DNA of 64,000 nt from Takakia lepidozioides (lineage: Eukaryota > Streptophyta > Takakiopsida > Takakiales > Takakiaceae), in NCBI GenBank assembly GCA_030704615.1, contig CM060732.1, forward strand, positions 42,759,053-42,823,052, given 5' to 3'. Of this stretch, positions 23,590-35,679 are shown in pieces. Below the pieces are notes generated by a model. That model did not search any database. It worked only from the letters and a program-made list of their open reading frames with translations, and was not told the DNA's origin. A program made the position numbers and the translations under genes. Position 1 is the stretch's first letter. Every line of letters begins with the position of its first letter.

Positions 23590-26200
23590 CTAACGAATTT
23601 GTCTCTTCAATAGATCTTTTTGTGTATCCAAGTACACCAACGGTTTATGGTCTGTCTCCACTACGAACTCTTTGTCTCCAAGATAGTGTTTCCAATGTTT
23701 TGTAGCCAAAACAATAGCCAATTCTTCTTGTTCGGTTGTATGATAATTATGTTCCGCAGGTAACAATTTGCAAGAAAAATATGTCACTGGATGTCATCCA
23801 TCTTCTCATTCTTGTTGTAACAATACTATTGAGCCTGACGCATCTATCGAGAGCTTGATTGGTCTTGTCGGAGGGTGACTGCAGCCTACAATGTCCATTT
23901 TTGCTGTCACAGCACTGTTTTTTCCTGACATAAAATAGTGGTAAATTATCATACTCCTACATGACAATGTCATCAATAAAAAAAAACTAATACACAGAGA
24001 CTCATCTACAGATACTTTCACACTTATCAAAAACCAAAATCTCTAGATGCTATGGACTTTTAAGAAATCCATATAGAATTGTCACAGTCCATTAAAAATG
24101 ATGTTATGGATTTTTTTTAATATAGGAGTTAGAAAAAAGTCAAGAAAGTGGACTTTCTCAACCTTGCTTTGGAGAATGATGAATCTGGAATAAAAACTAT
24201 AATTCAAAAATATGAAGTTAAAAAAACATTATGTATTATATTGAGCATAAAAAATAGTTATTTCCATAAAGTTCTTTATAAATAAATTCTTTTGAAATAA
24301 CAAAAAACAATTCATTAGACGCATTCATTCACCATAAATGGAGGGCTGAATATGATCAACTTTCAAAAAAATATGTGAATTGATATTATCGCAATTTGAA
24401 AATCTTGGTTTTAACAGTCAATAATAGACGGACAAGATTGTCAGTTGAAGCAAATCCGATGGTTGAGGATTCACCACATCCTCTTTTATGTACTCATGAT
24501 CTGTCGTTTTTGGTCCACTCTAGTTTGCAATCACCCCGGATCATACCATTTCAAGATCGGAGCATGAAGCAACGCATCTTTGAAGGCCTGAAATGCTAAC
24601 TTCTCTTCTGTAGCCCACTTCCATCTAATTTCTTTGCCCAAAAGATTTGTCAATGGTTGGGCAATCTTCGAGAATGTTCGTACAAATCGTCTGTAGAATC
24701 CAGTAAAGCCAAAAAAAACTACTTAATTGGGTGGTGTCTTCAGGGGCTATCTAATACTGAATAGCTTCTATTTTGTTACTTATCACCTCAATTTCTTTCT
24801 TACTCATGCGATGCCCCAAATAATATACTTCTTGTTTTCCAAACTCACATTTAGATGCTTAAGCATATAGCTGATTCTCACGGAGAACTTGTAGTACTTG
24901 TTTGAGGTGGTCTCTATACTCGACAAGGTTGTTACTGTAGATCAAAATATCATCTAAAAATACTATCACAAATCTATCTAAGAATGGGCAGAAGATATCA
25001 TTCATGAGGCCCATGAATGTGGTTGGGGCATTGGTGAATCAAATGACATAACCATGTATTCAATGTCCATACCTAGTGCGGAAGACGGTCTTATATACAT
25101 CTTCATCCGCGACTCGAATTTGGTTGTATTCACTCCTCAAATCCAGCTTCGAAAAGTATTTTGCTCTTCGCAATTGGTCAAATAGATCGTCCATGCGTGG
25201 TAACGGGTATTTATTCTTCATTGTCTACTGGTTGAATGCTCGATAATCAATGGACAACCGCATTGCTCCATCTTTTTTCTTCACAAACAACACCGGCACT
25301 CTATACAGGCCCCGGGGATACACTTGGTTTTATAAAGTCCTTTGATAATAGGTCATCCACTTGAGCCTTACATTCTTCCAACTCGTTTGGTGCTAATCGA
25401 TAAGCGACTTTACAAGAAGGAGTACTACTTGGAACAACCTCAATCTTATGATCTACTCTTCTCTTTGGCGGAAGGCTGTGAAGCGTGCTGGTAGGTCATC
25501 TGAAAATACACCTTTGAACTCTTTCAATACACTACGTAATTCTATAATGATCTCACTCATGTTTTTTTCTGGATTTTCCACGTCTCTTATTAAACCTACA
25601 AATAATAAGTCATTCTTACATATAGTACAAACGATGGTAGGTTTCGATATAGTGTCCTCACTTGATCTCCTCATATTTTCCAATTCTGGGTTTTGACTAT
25701 CTTTCAACGCCAATCAACATCGGGGTTGTGAGATTTCATCCAAGGCATGCCTAATGTTACGTCATATCTAGCTAGTATGATCACTCGTCATTCTAAGGTT
25801 TCTTTATATTTACCGACCGTCAACTTTATGCTTTTAGGTAGTGTCTCAATGGCCTCTGTATGTCCATTTGGCATTCCTACTTCATCTCTTTCATCTTTCT
25901 CTAAAGTCATAGTTTCAAGGCAGCCTTTCTAGATAAGAAGTTTTACTGGTTATCTTCGTTTTCCTGCTCATTGTGATGTTCGTCATTTTCTCCTCTCTTT
26001 AAACTGTTAAGAGGTCTTCGATACGTTTGTCGATTGTACCTTCCACTTCGATAATTGGCCGTAAGATACGGCTCGACCTTACACGTCTTCGTCATCTTTT
26101 GTAGTAATGGCTCCGACCCACCAGCAACCAGTCCCAATGCGGTTGATTGTCTTACTTGTTTAAGCTCCTCTATCAACACGTTATTTTGTTGTTGGGTCAT
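23590..26200 (-). pseudogene. Ty3/gypsy pol relic, minus strand
   Basis: Read on the minus strand from 26200 to 23590, pieces come in gag-PR-RT-RNase H order. A gag C-terminal segment (26200-25943) is Gln/Arg-rich. The protease end 'ARYDVTLGMPWM' lies at about 25790-25745 and the 'LKEFKGVFSDDLP' linker at about 25510. RT follows in several frames with a '[10 protein letters not shown]' active-site block at about 24960-24940 and 'GFYRRFVRTFSK' near 24680. RNase H closes it ('ELAIVLATKHWKHYLG', 'VVETDHKPLVYLD', 23787-23590). Stops and frameshifts are numerous. Integrase and LTRs were not found. The relic at 30740-32330 is the same family in opposite orientation. Confidence 0.88.
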
Positions 26201-26735
26201 GACGAAAACATTCTACAAGTCATGGTTTGCTGAGTAGTGTAATTATATCTATTCTCTTATCTTAATACAGTACATAAATAGTACAATCCCAAACCATCCC
26301 GTACGTGACTATTGATAATACGAAATGAACTTTTGAACTGATGACAAGGTTCATGAATTCTACTCCAAATTCTGCAACTAAAAATCTTATGTTTGTCAAT
26401 TGCACGCACATTGATACTAAATATATTTGGCGGTGGAAAATTTGGCGGTATGTATCTACCTCGATCCATGAACTATGTATATAACATATGTATACCTTCC
26501 AATTTTTAATAATATGAAAGACGACAGGTTGTGGGTTTTGTAACACTTCTTGATATCGTTCCTCTTCAAGTATCCGTACTATCAATTTCTATCTTACGTC
26601 GACATATAATTTTAAATTCACACTCAGAAGGAAAATCACGGAAAGGGGGTCGATTTAGGTCCATAAAATTTTTATTTTATCCGGCCGAGGCTCGCGTAAC
26701 TAAGAACCACTTCGACTTGCAGCTACTGTCCCCTT
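26201..26735. other. No gene recognised
   Basis: Short minus-strand frames (26257-26585) could be the diverged gag start of the adjacent relic, but I see no gag signature. Otherwise AT-rich. Confidence 0.3.
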
Positions 26736-26738
26736 TCA

Positions 26739-27760
26739 AGGGTGGGCCCTATATACATATAACATATGTCCACATGACACCAAATAACCAGGGGTATGAA
26801 GTACCTCTGAGAATCTAGGGTACCCGAAGGTATCCAGGGATACCAAAGATGAGGTGGATTCGAGTTTCCGCTTATTGGTTATGATGGCTGTGAAAGAACG
26901 AAGTGTCGTAAGGTGGATGTCTTTAAAGCATGTATGGATGGAGATGGTGGGGATTTTAAAATTATTTTGAAGTGTTGAAATATTGTCGTTGTGTACGCCC
27001 CATCTGGTTCGTGCGGAGTCTGGAGATGACGGAGAGCGGCGAATAGCAAAGATAAGCGGAGCGTATTTTTGGCGCTTTTCGAGGATGGAGGTGTGCGGAA
27101 AGCAGTCGTGGCAGTACGTAAATTCGATGAAGTGTATGATTAGTGGAGGGGTAGGAATAGAGGATGGAAGGACATTGGTGGGGAGTCCCTGAATTAATAG
27201 GATGTCCAGGCAGAGCTTAACAGAACATGTGCATGTAACAAGGGGTTGGCAAATACAGGGTAATAGCCAGGACGGTACTGTATGGTCTGGGGGTCTACCT
27301 TGGTAAGTGCCAGCATTGATGAGTGAGAACCATCTGGTTTCTTTATGTCGTTGTAATAGTTTGTAAATGTATCATAGAGCTTGATTGTGTCTTGCGATAC
27401 AAAGGCCATGCAAGACTAGGTGGGAGCATTTACTGAGGATATGTGGCCAAGTATCAGGTACTGCATGTATATGGGAGCAGAGGGGGCAGTGTGTGGATGT
27501 AAAAATGGTTGGCCAGAAGGTATGCTTACGCTGGTGCCCCATATACTGGGCAAATCTAAACCTAAGTGTTTGTTTGAATTGTGCGTCAGATGCGGCTTTA
27601 GTGTGCCAGAAGTGGTTCGACAGTTTATGATAAAGTATTGTGGAGTGTGTCCATTGGATATGTTGTTTGGTATAATGAGAGATGTAGCGGCTTGTTTGTT
27701 GCTTCTTTAGAGAGAGTAGAGTGGAGATTAAGAATAGGTTTAGGTTCAGAGGAGGTTTGG
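26739..27760 (-). pseudogene. LINE ORF2 3' part (zinc-binding RT tail)
   Basis: On the minus strand a frame without an ATG runs from about 27760 to a stop at 26736, broken once by TGA at 27372-27374. It holds a Cys/His cluster 'CPLCSHIHAVPDTWPHIL' then 'SKC' and 'IARHNQA', the zinc-binding region that follows RT in many non-LTR retrotransposons. Further on come 'LLIQGLP' and 'HFIEFTYCHDCFP', a C-terminal block typical of some algal and seed-free-plant LINEs. After the TGA 211 codons are open, so the TGA may be a single C-to-T change in CGA. RT itself is missing: a 5'-truncated copy. This LINE differs from the family at 58-63 kb. Confidence 0.7.
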
Positions 27761-27824
27761 AATTGAATGTATTAGCCAGAAAATGTGGGTATGTGCAGTG
27801 TGGATCCTAATATATATATATAAA

Positions 27825-27975
27825 TCAAAACCACTAGAGTTCGCGGTCCCATTGTATTAGATATTTTCTTAAAAATGGGGACCGCCAAAGCTGGCGGTCC
27901 TGAATTTATTAAATAATTTTAATAAAATCGAGACCGTCAGAACTGCGGTCTCGAATTTATTAAATAATTCTTAAC
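27825..27975. repeat. Palindromic GGACCGCC array A
   Basis: Three units about 45-50 bp apart. The best unit is GGACCGCCA (27879-27887), a 4-base loop, and TGGCGGTCC (27892-27900), a perfect 9-bp dyad. The next unit keeps its own dyad with changed bases (GAGACCG...CGGTCTC at about 27930). AT-rich spacers contain TTTATTAAATAATT. Confidence 0.8.
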
Positions 27976-28300
27976 CCCTAAACGACGATGTAACCTAAAA
28001 CTGGTCACGTCGTTCTTCATCCAATTTGTATCTCGTCGGATGAATTCCAATGAAGATTGGCCAGAATGAAAAATTGCAGCACACTCGTTCTCTCTCACAT
28101 CGGCAATCGCACACTAATCAAATCGCTGGAAAAAACGAGAGCCAAGGGTGGGATAGATTAAAAGATATCGTCTGCAATGACTGAAAATAGTCAATCAATC
28201 CGCGGAAATAGGTGTCTCCTGCAGAATTACGCCCTGTAAGTTCCAAATTCAAATATGACATGACGTAGTCTATGTTGGGCTTACGGCTCCTGGGCTCACC

Positions 28301-28714
28301 ATGCTCAAGCCTTTAGGCACGGAACAGCACTCCCTACAACTTGTGTCTTCTAGAAATGTTTTATTAGGGGTGGGAAGTCACAAGTTGTTTGCACATATCA
28401 GCGCTTCTATGGATAGCACGACATACAATGAACGTTTTATCAAGGTAAAAGCGGATGATAAGGATTTACTGGAGTTGACGAGAGATGATTTACAACACTT
28501 GGGTGTAAAAGTACTCAAACATGTCAAATGTTTGATAGGCTGGATTAAGCGTTATACCATAGATCTTTGTTCCGATGAAGATGATGCATATAGTCCAATT
28601 CTGCAAGAAGAGAAAACTCTTCTAACTTTCAAATCCATGCTATCTAACGACCACAAAGTTAGAGCATCATCTTCAGCCCGCGTAGAAGTCAGTAATAAAG
28701 AAACAGGCTTTTGA
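28301..28714 (+). CDS. SAM-domain-like ORF, 137 codons
   Basis: The middle of the frame resembles a sterile alpha motif: 'NERFIKVKADDKDLLELT', 'DDLQHLGVKVLKHVKCLI', fitting the SAM consensus F....id...LL.LteeDL..LGv...GhR..ll. SAM domains mediate protein or RNA interaction; no catalytic role is implied. The C-terminal third is acidic then Ser-rich, without a domain I know. A second short frame (28719-28823, 34 codons) follows directly and could be a frameshifted continuation. No splice partner was found. It sits alone between palindromic arrays A and B, so it may be a captured gene fragment. Confidence 0.45.
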   Translation: MLKPLGTEQHSLQLVSSRNVLLGVGSHKLFAHISASMDSTTYNERFIKVKADDKDLLELTRDDLQHLGVKVLKHVKCLIGWIKRYTIDLCSDEDDAYSPILQEEKTLLTFKSMLSNDHKVRASSSARVEVSNKETGF

Positions 28715-28823
28715 TAGCATGGTTCTTGTACAAATCGTTAGGTATAATGAAGGAAGCCCAGAATGTATGATTCGTTACGAGTCACTTCTTGACGATACGT
28801 CAAAGAAATTGGAGGAATGAGAT

Positions 28824-29789
28824 GATATAAAGATGATCCATCCAATCCCTCAATCTCTTCTCATTTTCAACTGGTTATTGGTGTACTTTGTTTTCATGTC
28901 ATACACTACGGCGATTCAAACAACGTACGTCATTTTTCAACTTCTCAAATGAGATTTGGAGCATCCAGCACCCAGCCCAAAACATCGATTGTAATTTTTT
29001 GTCTATTTAGAAAACATATTAAAAAATTACACATGCTTCCATTCCCTCATCAATCACCATAAATGCCTCAAAAATGCTTAAGATCATTCATCCCTCACAG
29101 TACATGATTTTTGCTTGCATAAGCTTGATATCGCAAATTCAGTATATTTCGCTTCGAAACTTTTGACGTATGTTTTTCTTTGCAAGATGAACGACTGATG
29201 TTTTGTACCACACTTTCTTAAGTTACTTTCGAGCGTCATATTTCTCCAATATACATCGAATATTTCTTTATCATGTACGCATGACGTACATCAAGACTTG
29301 AGCCTCTATGAAACTGTTGTTTGATCTTGCGATCAGTTGCAACGAAGCATTTCATACAGTACATCATAGTAGACTTCCTCAAGTATCATTTTTAGCTCTT
29401 TTGTGCATAAGATTAACACTTAAAAACAAACTATTGTGGTTTGATAATCTGCAGTCCAACATTGTTCTGCATAGCTCGAACAACTAGTAGGGTTTTTGTT
29501 TTGGCTTCTGTGTTCATTTCTTTTCTCTGTGTTCAGTTTCTCTTCCTCGCAAGTACCATCTCGCTTCATGAGGAGAACGGAAGATGAGGCGTCTTCCTCA
29601 TCGAAGAGACATGTCTACGTCATCTTATCATACAGCAATTCCGTTAATGAAGTGGAGAAGATCGCGAAGGATGAGGTGAATCTGGCGGGCCTAAATCGAA
29701 CCGACAAATTATCACGTCTGACTTGGCATCCCAAATTATCAAGAAACAAACAATCAATTATATTTTCAAAAAAAAAAATAAAACGACAA
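28824..29789. other. Mostly AT-rich; one unassigned frame
   Basis: A plus-strand frame 29496-29795 (99 codons) contains an evenly mixed stretch starting 'MRRTEDEASSSSKRH' that looks more protein-like than its surroundings, but I recognise no family. Its end runs into the next palindromic array. The remainder has no gene. Confidence 0.25.
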
Positions 29790-30310
29790 TTGTAACTGGC
29801 GGCAATGGCCACAGCTGGCGAATTTTATTTTTCTTTGTTAAATTCAGAACGATCCCGATATTTTTATTATTAAAAATTAAATTAAGAACCGCCAAAACTG
29901 GCGGTCCTGATTTTTTAAATTTTCTACATTTTATTGATTTTGAAACTTTCAAAAGTGGTAGGCCCGATTTTTTTTAAATTAATTATTTATTGATTTTGGG
30001 AACGTCAGAGGTGGCAGTCACAATTTTCTTAAATATTTTTAGTTAAATCCAGGATCGATAAAGCTAGCGGTCCCAAAAAAAAAAAAAAATTGGATTTTTT
30101 TTCCAATTAAATTGGGACCGCTAATAGCTGGCAGTCCTGATTTTATCCAAAAAAATTAAATTAAATCCAAACGCTAATTATAGCATTATCAAAAAATAAT
30201 TCTTAAAACAAATTAAAAATTAAAATAATTGGGATTACCACTATAGCAATCTCGATTTTATCCAATAAAAATAAAAATCGGACCGCCAGCTCAATTTTAT
30301 CTTTATATAT
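29790..30310. repeat. Palindromic GGACCGCC array B
   Basis: Six or more degenerate units spaced 45-75 bp, such as GAACCGCCAAAACTGGCGG at 29886-29904 and GGGACCGCTAATAGCTGGC at about 30114. Homopolymer A tracts (30076-30089) lie between units. Same family as arrays A, C and D. Confidence 0.75.
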
Positions 30311-30383
30311 ATATATCTTAATCGTATCCTCCCCAAGAGGATATTAACTCTCAACTTCAAGAAAGACTAGGCTCTCATACCAT

Positions 30384-30733
30384 TATAACATCCAGGATCT
30401 ACAAAGACTATAATTGAAGTGTTTGTCAACTTTTTCCCAAAACACTCGATGTCTTTTAGACTTTCATTGCAGGTTTATATATCCTTCACAATATGATTAT
30501 TTGGTTTTACTTGAGCGCCTCAAGTCAAAACTTTGTAAAATCAACCTTCGTAGGTTTGACATATTCATCCACAATATGACTTTCTAAAACATATGACCTA
30601 TTCTTCATAATATGAATATCTTATAGGTTTGACTTGAGAGCCTCAAACTTCTTAGGAACATTCCTAATTATTTTGGAACTTCTAGGGAACTTTCATCTTC
30701 CATCTAGAATCTTCTAGATTCTATCATGTTACA
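30384..30733 (+). repeat. LTR-like repeat, copy 1
   Basis: Matches 36217-36476 with diverged ends: start TATAACATCC here against TGTAACACCC there, both ending TTCTA...GTTACA. Shared blocks include 'GGATCTACA', 'GACTTTCATTG' and 'CCATCTAGAA'. The TG...CA termini of the other copy and the position just upstream of a gypsy relic suggest LTR sequence. A primer-binding site was not found. Confidence 0.55.
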
Positions 30734-30739
30734 CTGCCT

Positions 30740-32330
30740 TGAAATTATGACTTCCATTGGAAAAATAAAAGAGATGAAGTAGAAATGTCAAATGGACATA
30801 CAGAGATCATTGAGACACTACCTAAAAGCATAGAGTTGTCGATAGGTAAATATAGAAAAACTTTAGAATGACGAGTAGTTAGACTAACTCGATATGACGT
30901 AATATTAGGCATGCTTGGATGGAATCTCACAATCCCGATGTTAATTGGCGTTGAAAAATAGTCAAAGCCCAGAATTAGAAAATATAGGGAGATAGAGTGA
31001 GGACACCATTATCGAAATCTACCATATTTTATTATAGGTACTACAGCTATATGTAAGAAAGATTTATTATTTGTAGGTTTAATAAGATCCGTGGAAAATC
31101 CAAAAAAAGACATAAGTGAGGTCCATATAGAATTACAGAGTGTATTGACAGAGTTCAAAGATATATTTCCAGATGATCTACCATCACGGCTTCCACCAAA
31201 GAGAAGAGTAGATCATAAAATTGAGGTTGTTCTAAGTAGTATTCCTTTTTGTAAAGTCCCTTATCGGTTAACACCAAACAAGTCGGAAGAATTGAAGGCT
31301 CAAGTATATGACATCGCCGAAAAAATTGTGGCAGCAAAAATCCGAGAGGTCTTACCAGACCCACCCCATTTGGACGGGGGTCGAAAAACGTTTGATGGAG
31401 GTAGAGGTCGATGTAATAGGTGCAAAAGTATCCACATTCTCAATCCGAAGGCAGTTGGAACACATGAGGCCGTGACCGCCGGGCTTTGGATGTTGTCCAC
31501 GTCCATTTAGGCGATGGAGGAAACATTTCGCATAGCTCGGCCCACAATTTACCAACATGACGGTGCAGGCGTTGATCCTATGTGAGTTCCGGGGCCGAGT
31601 TCAGTTGCAAGAACCTGTGAGCCTCTATAATAATCACACTCCAGAGTGCCGGTGTTGTTTATGAAGAAAAATGTTGGATCAGTGCGGATGTGCATTGATA
31701 ATCGAGCTCTCAATCAGCAGCCGGTGAAGAATAAGTACCCGTTACCATGCATAGACGATCTATTTGATCAACTGCGAGAAGCAAAATACTTTACAAAGCT
31801 GGATTTGAGGAGTGGATACAACCAAATTCGAATTGCTGATGAAGATGTATATCAGACTGTCTTATGCACTAGGTATGTACAGTTCGAATACATGGTCATG
31901 TCATTTGGTCTTATCAATGCCCCAGCCACATTCATGGGGCTCATGAATGATATTTTTCGTCCATTTTTAGATAGATTTGTGATAGTTTTCTTGTATGATA
32001 TTTTGATTTACAATAAGAGCCTTGTCGAGCATAGAAACCACCTCAAACAAGTATTACAAGTTCTTCATGAGAATCGACTATATGCCAAAGCATCTAAATG
32101 TGAGTTTGAAAAACAAAAAGTAGATTATCTTGGGCATCGCATGAGAAAGAAGGGAATTGAGGTGATGAGTGACAAAATAGAAATTATTCAGCATTGGATA
32201 GCCCCCGAAGACATTACCCAATTAAGGAGTTTTCTTGATCATACCGAATTCTACAGACGATTTGTACGGGCATTCTCGAAGACCGACAAAGATCAAAATA
32301 AAAATAATATCCCCATACAATTTTTATTTT
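30740..32330 (+). pseudogene. Ty3/gypsy pol relic, plus strand
   Basis: Protease end and linker (30760-31310: 'EFKDIFPDDLPSRLPPKRR'), then an unrelated stretch (31313-31643), then RT (31644-32300). RT contains 'NKYPLPCIDDLFDQL', 'TKLDLRSGYNQIRI' and 'MSFGLINAPATF'. The catalytic site reads FLYD at 31988-31999 in place of Y/F-L-D-D, so the first Asp is lost. 'LRSFLDHTEFYRRFVRAFSK' closes the RT. RNase H and integrase are absent. It matches the minus-strand relic at 23.6-26.2 kb block by block. Confidence 0.88.
31313..31643. other. Unidentified insert within gypsy RT
   Basis: Comparison with the opposite relic shows that about 50 bp of RT sequence is replaced here by about 330 bp of more GC-rich DNA of unknown origin. 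It contains short frames on both strands but no domain I recognise. Reading resumes at GAGTGCCGGTGTTGTT. Confidence 0.6.
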
Positions 32331-32689
32331 TTTTCGCACGTGATGTAATATAAAAGATATAAGGAGTGGCTCCCCCAAAATCAACACATTGGTACATTGC
32401 TGGACTGCGATTAAAATACACTAAGATGGCTGCAAGGAAAATCATGATCTAGCGACTAAATCCGACTTATGCTACCTCGTGGATTTGTCTGTGATTAATG
32501 AAATGTCATACAAAGAAAATCGACTAAGGAAAGTATCATTGAAGGGCAAATGTGACCTTCCAATGATGATCGAATGAGTGAACATCATATACTTGAAAAT
32601 TGAATTATCTTTGATTTTCTCTTTCGCTGTAGTCAAGAAATAAATTGTGATCTAACTGACAACAAACTCCCAAATTTTTAAATAACACT

Positions 32690-33145
32690 TAATAAAGCGT
32701 GATCGTCAGCTTTGGTGATCCCCAATTTTTTGAAAAAAAATAAAAAAAAAAATCGAGACTGTCAGCTCTGGCAGTCCTGATTTTTAAGAAGATTTAATAA
32801 ATTCGAGACGGCCAGCTCTAGCAGTCTCAAATTTTAAGAAGATTAATAAATTTAGGGCCGTCAACTCAGATGATATCGACTTTCAATAAGAAATTTTAAT
32901 AAATCGGAACCGCCAGCTCTGGTAGTATTGATTTTAATTTAAAATAAATATATAAAAACCGTTAGCTCTGAATACTGATGGTCTCGATTCATTAAATGTT
33001 TTCTTAAAAATCGGGACCAGAGAGTTGACGATCCCAAATTTATTAAAAAGATGGGGTCTGCCAACATTAACAATCTCAAATTAAGTTACATATTTCAAAA
33101 TTTTATAGAACCACTAGCACTGGCGGTCCGAATTTTATTTAAATA
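32690..33145. repeat. Palindromic GGACCGCC array C
   Basis: About seven units spaced 50-65 bp, for example GACTGTCAGCTCTGGCAGTC at 32757-32776 and GAACCGCCAGCTCTGGTAG near 32906, separated by AATTTTAAGAAGATTTAATA-type spacers. Several units keep matched changes in both arms (GACTGTCA...TGGCAGTC). Confidence 0.8.
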
Positions 33146-33425
33146 AAATCTGAAAAAATATATAAACCTAATTAGATTTAATCAATTTTTTTAAATATAT
33201 ATATTGTCTATCTAGCTGACATTGTACCTTTTGTTTTTTTTTGTTTTGGCCACAATGGTTATTTTATCCTATTTTTAGCTTATGCGACATCTTTCTTTTA
33301 TCTCCTATATGTTTTTGCTTATTTTTATATAAGATTGGCATGACACAGGACATCAACATCAGATGACGTGACTTAGTGTAACCTGATGTCACGTTAGTGT
33401 GCAACCTTATAAATTGGAATCCCCC
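33090..33425. repeat. Terminal module linked to palindromic array, copy 1
   Basis: The end of array C runs into sequence that also follows array D at 56090-56375: a last CACTAG.ACT...GCGGTCC unit, ATATATAT tracts, '.TTTAGC.TATG.G.CAT', 'TTATCTCCTATATGTTTT', 'ATATAA.A.TGACATGA.AC', and '.GTCAATGTGCAACC'-like ends. Same order and orientation in both copies, so arrays and ends form one dispersed unit. Confidence 0.6.
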
Positions 33426-33429
33426 ATTG

Positions 33430-35122
33430 TAATTATGACATGTCGGTAGAGAAATGTCATACTTTATTATTTATTATATTTTTACATACAAAGGAACTTC
33501 CTCAAATCTTGAAATTTGCCTACAAACTTTGCTAACAACGTCTTGTAGATAATACGCAGTGTCACTGTAAAGTTGATTTGTCCAGGAAAAATTAGGAAGA
33601 TTTTGCACATACTTGATCAAATCAAATTTTTAAGTATAATTTGGTATAGACTTACAAAATCAAAATTTTATTTTATTTCATAATATTTGCATTGCAATGG
33701 TGAAATCTTGTCACCACCTAGATGATAATCTTAGGGATGATATAGTGCAGTCCATGCATGTGGATGAACCGCAGTAGAAAATTACATCCATTTTTGTTAC
33801 GGTATATATCATTTTAGCTCGAATACTAGAAACCATATGTCGTTGCTTAAGGGTTACATAAGCAAAGATAAGGGTTGGATGATAAAACGAGAATAAAACT
33901 GGATCCTAATTAGAGTAGAAAGAGATAACAAGGGGTCAGATCTTAGACGGGAGATTACACAAAATAAAACATAATTCAATGTATGCACATGAAATATTGA
34001 GAGGACAAAGAGTGCATTTGTACGACCTTTTAGAAAAACGACTAGCGACCAAAGGGATATGGTAGTCTACAAAAGAATGACCCTGAGGCCATGAAAAATC
34101 ATGACAGAAAAAACCATGACAGTTCTTTTAATCAGTTATTGAAATGATGTGTGTTAAATGAGCTTACTAAATAAGTGGCTTGTTGTGTAATCATGATGAG
34201 ATACGTTAATACGTTATACAGTTTATAAGTTATATAATATTAACTTATTTCTTACTCAGTTTATATTTTAATTGAAGTATCTAGGTACGAAAAATCATAA
34301 ATAATATTATATAAATCTATCATAAATATGAATAAAAACTCAATAATATCTGATAGATTATATAATGTAATTTTATAAAATTAATCTTAGTTGATATAAA
34401 TAATATTAAGATGGTGCGTAACTTGATGGATTTAAATGGATTTGAAAGGATTTGAGTTTTGGGAAAAACTTAAGGTTTTGAAAAAATAGATATTAGTGCA
34501 CCAACCCATATTAGTGCTTTGATGAGCAACGAAACCGCTCTTGGGATCGATTCCACACAACAGCAATAAAATATATTTTTGGGATAAAATATATTATAAA
34601 TTATCAAAAGAGGTAATAAAGTTTTTTGATAAAAGCTTAATCAAAATAGGGATATTCAGTGGAGGTTGTATTTCGAAAAAGTTATAATATAGATTGATCT
34701 TTTTTACAGTAATTTATAGTCTCATCCTTAGGGACGAGACAATAAATTGACTTCAATGATTTGAAAGATAATACAATAGAATCGAGACGTAATCTCAATA
34801 TCGTATATGAGGTTAGAAGATATGATGTTTTAAACCATGATATAATATTACTTAATACAATCTTATTACATATACATGTATAACTGTTAGGGCTTTGGAG
34901 ATAGATCTAGTACTACGATATTGTCATACATTGATGTTTGTGTGAAGAGATTTCTAGAGGATATAATCAGGAAAATCCGGATCAATTGTTTATTTCAAGG
35001 TAAGTTTTACTACCGACATCAGTCCCTGACAAATGTAAGTTTTATCCCCTTATGTTCCGCTCAAACTGGGCACCGGGTCAATGACCAACCATCAGCAACT
35101 TATCATTAGTTTGTAACGTCAT
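33430..35122. other. AT-rich DNA, no gene
   Basis: No coding frame with recognisable content, no RNA gene. Scattered homopolymer and TATAAT-rich stretches. A 62-codon frame at 34921 looks like chance. Confidence 0.45.
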
Positions 35123-35458
35123 GCAAACTACACACAGCTCACTCCCGCTCCAAGCAATGTTGAGCAACAACTTACCACTTAGTCGATCAGCAACTTAGAA
35201 CTAGCTTCTGATGTCCTGACAACATCATCTCCAGCAAACTGCACACAACTCACTCCCGCTTCAAGCAGTATTGAACAACAACTTACCACTCAATCCATTA
35301 GCAACGTACCACTAGCTTCTGAAGTCCTAATAACGTCAGCTCGAGCAATCTGCATACAGCTCACTCCCTTTCCAGACAGTATTAAGCAACAACTTATCAC
35401 TTAGTCCATCAGCAACTTACCACTAGCTTCTGAAATCTTGACAACGAACTTAGCTGCA
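35123..35458. repeat. Tandem repeat, ~111-bp unit, three copies
   Basis: Units start GCAAACTACACACAGCTCAC (35123), GCAAACTGCACACAACTCAC (35234) and GCAATCTGCATACAGCTCAC (35345), with the start of a fourth at 35459. Each contains 'GAGCAACAACTTACCACTTA'-like and 'CTAGCTTCTGA' blocks. No coding potential. Confidence 0.85.
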
Positions 35459-35637
35459 GCAAACTGCACACATGCTCCCCCGCTCTACACAATTAGGTTT
35501 GTGTCATCTGGAATGAAGTAAAAAAAATCATACATAATTAGTTGTTATATACATATGAGTTTTTTCTCTGCCATTTATTCACTTTAGGGCTTCGTTCCCA
35601 TTTTTAATTATTTTAAATTTATTAAATTTATTTTTTA

Positions 35638-35642
<5 letters not shown>

Positions 35643-35671
<29 letters not shown>
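35643..35671. repeat. Poly(A) run, ~28 bp
   Basis: An uninterrupted A tract after ATTTAAA. It may be the tail of a decayed retroelement on the left, but no body was recognised there. Confidence 0.7.
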
Positions 35672-35679
35672 CTACACAA

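Noticed and set aside
27825-33145. GGACCGCC arrays as CRISPR
   Set aside because: Spacers are AT-rich and related, units are degenerate and palindromic, and the context is plant nuclear DNA.
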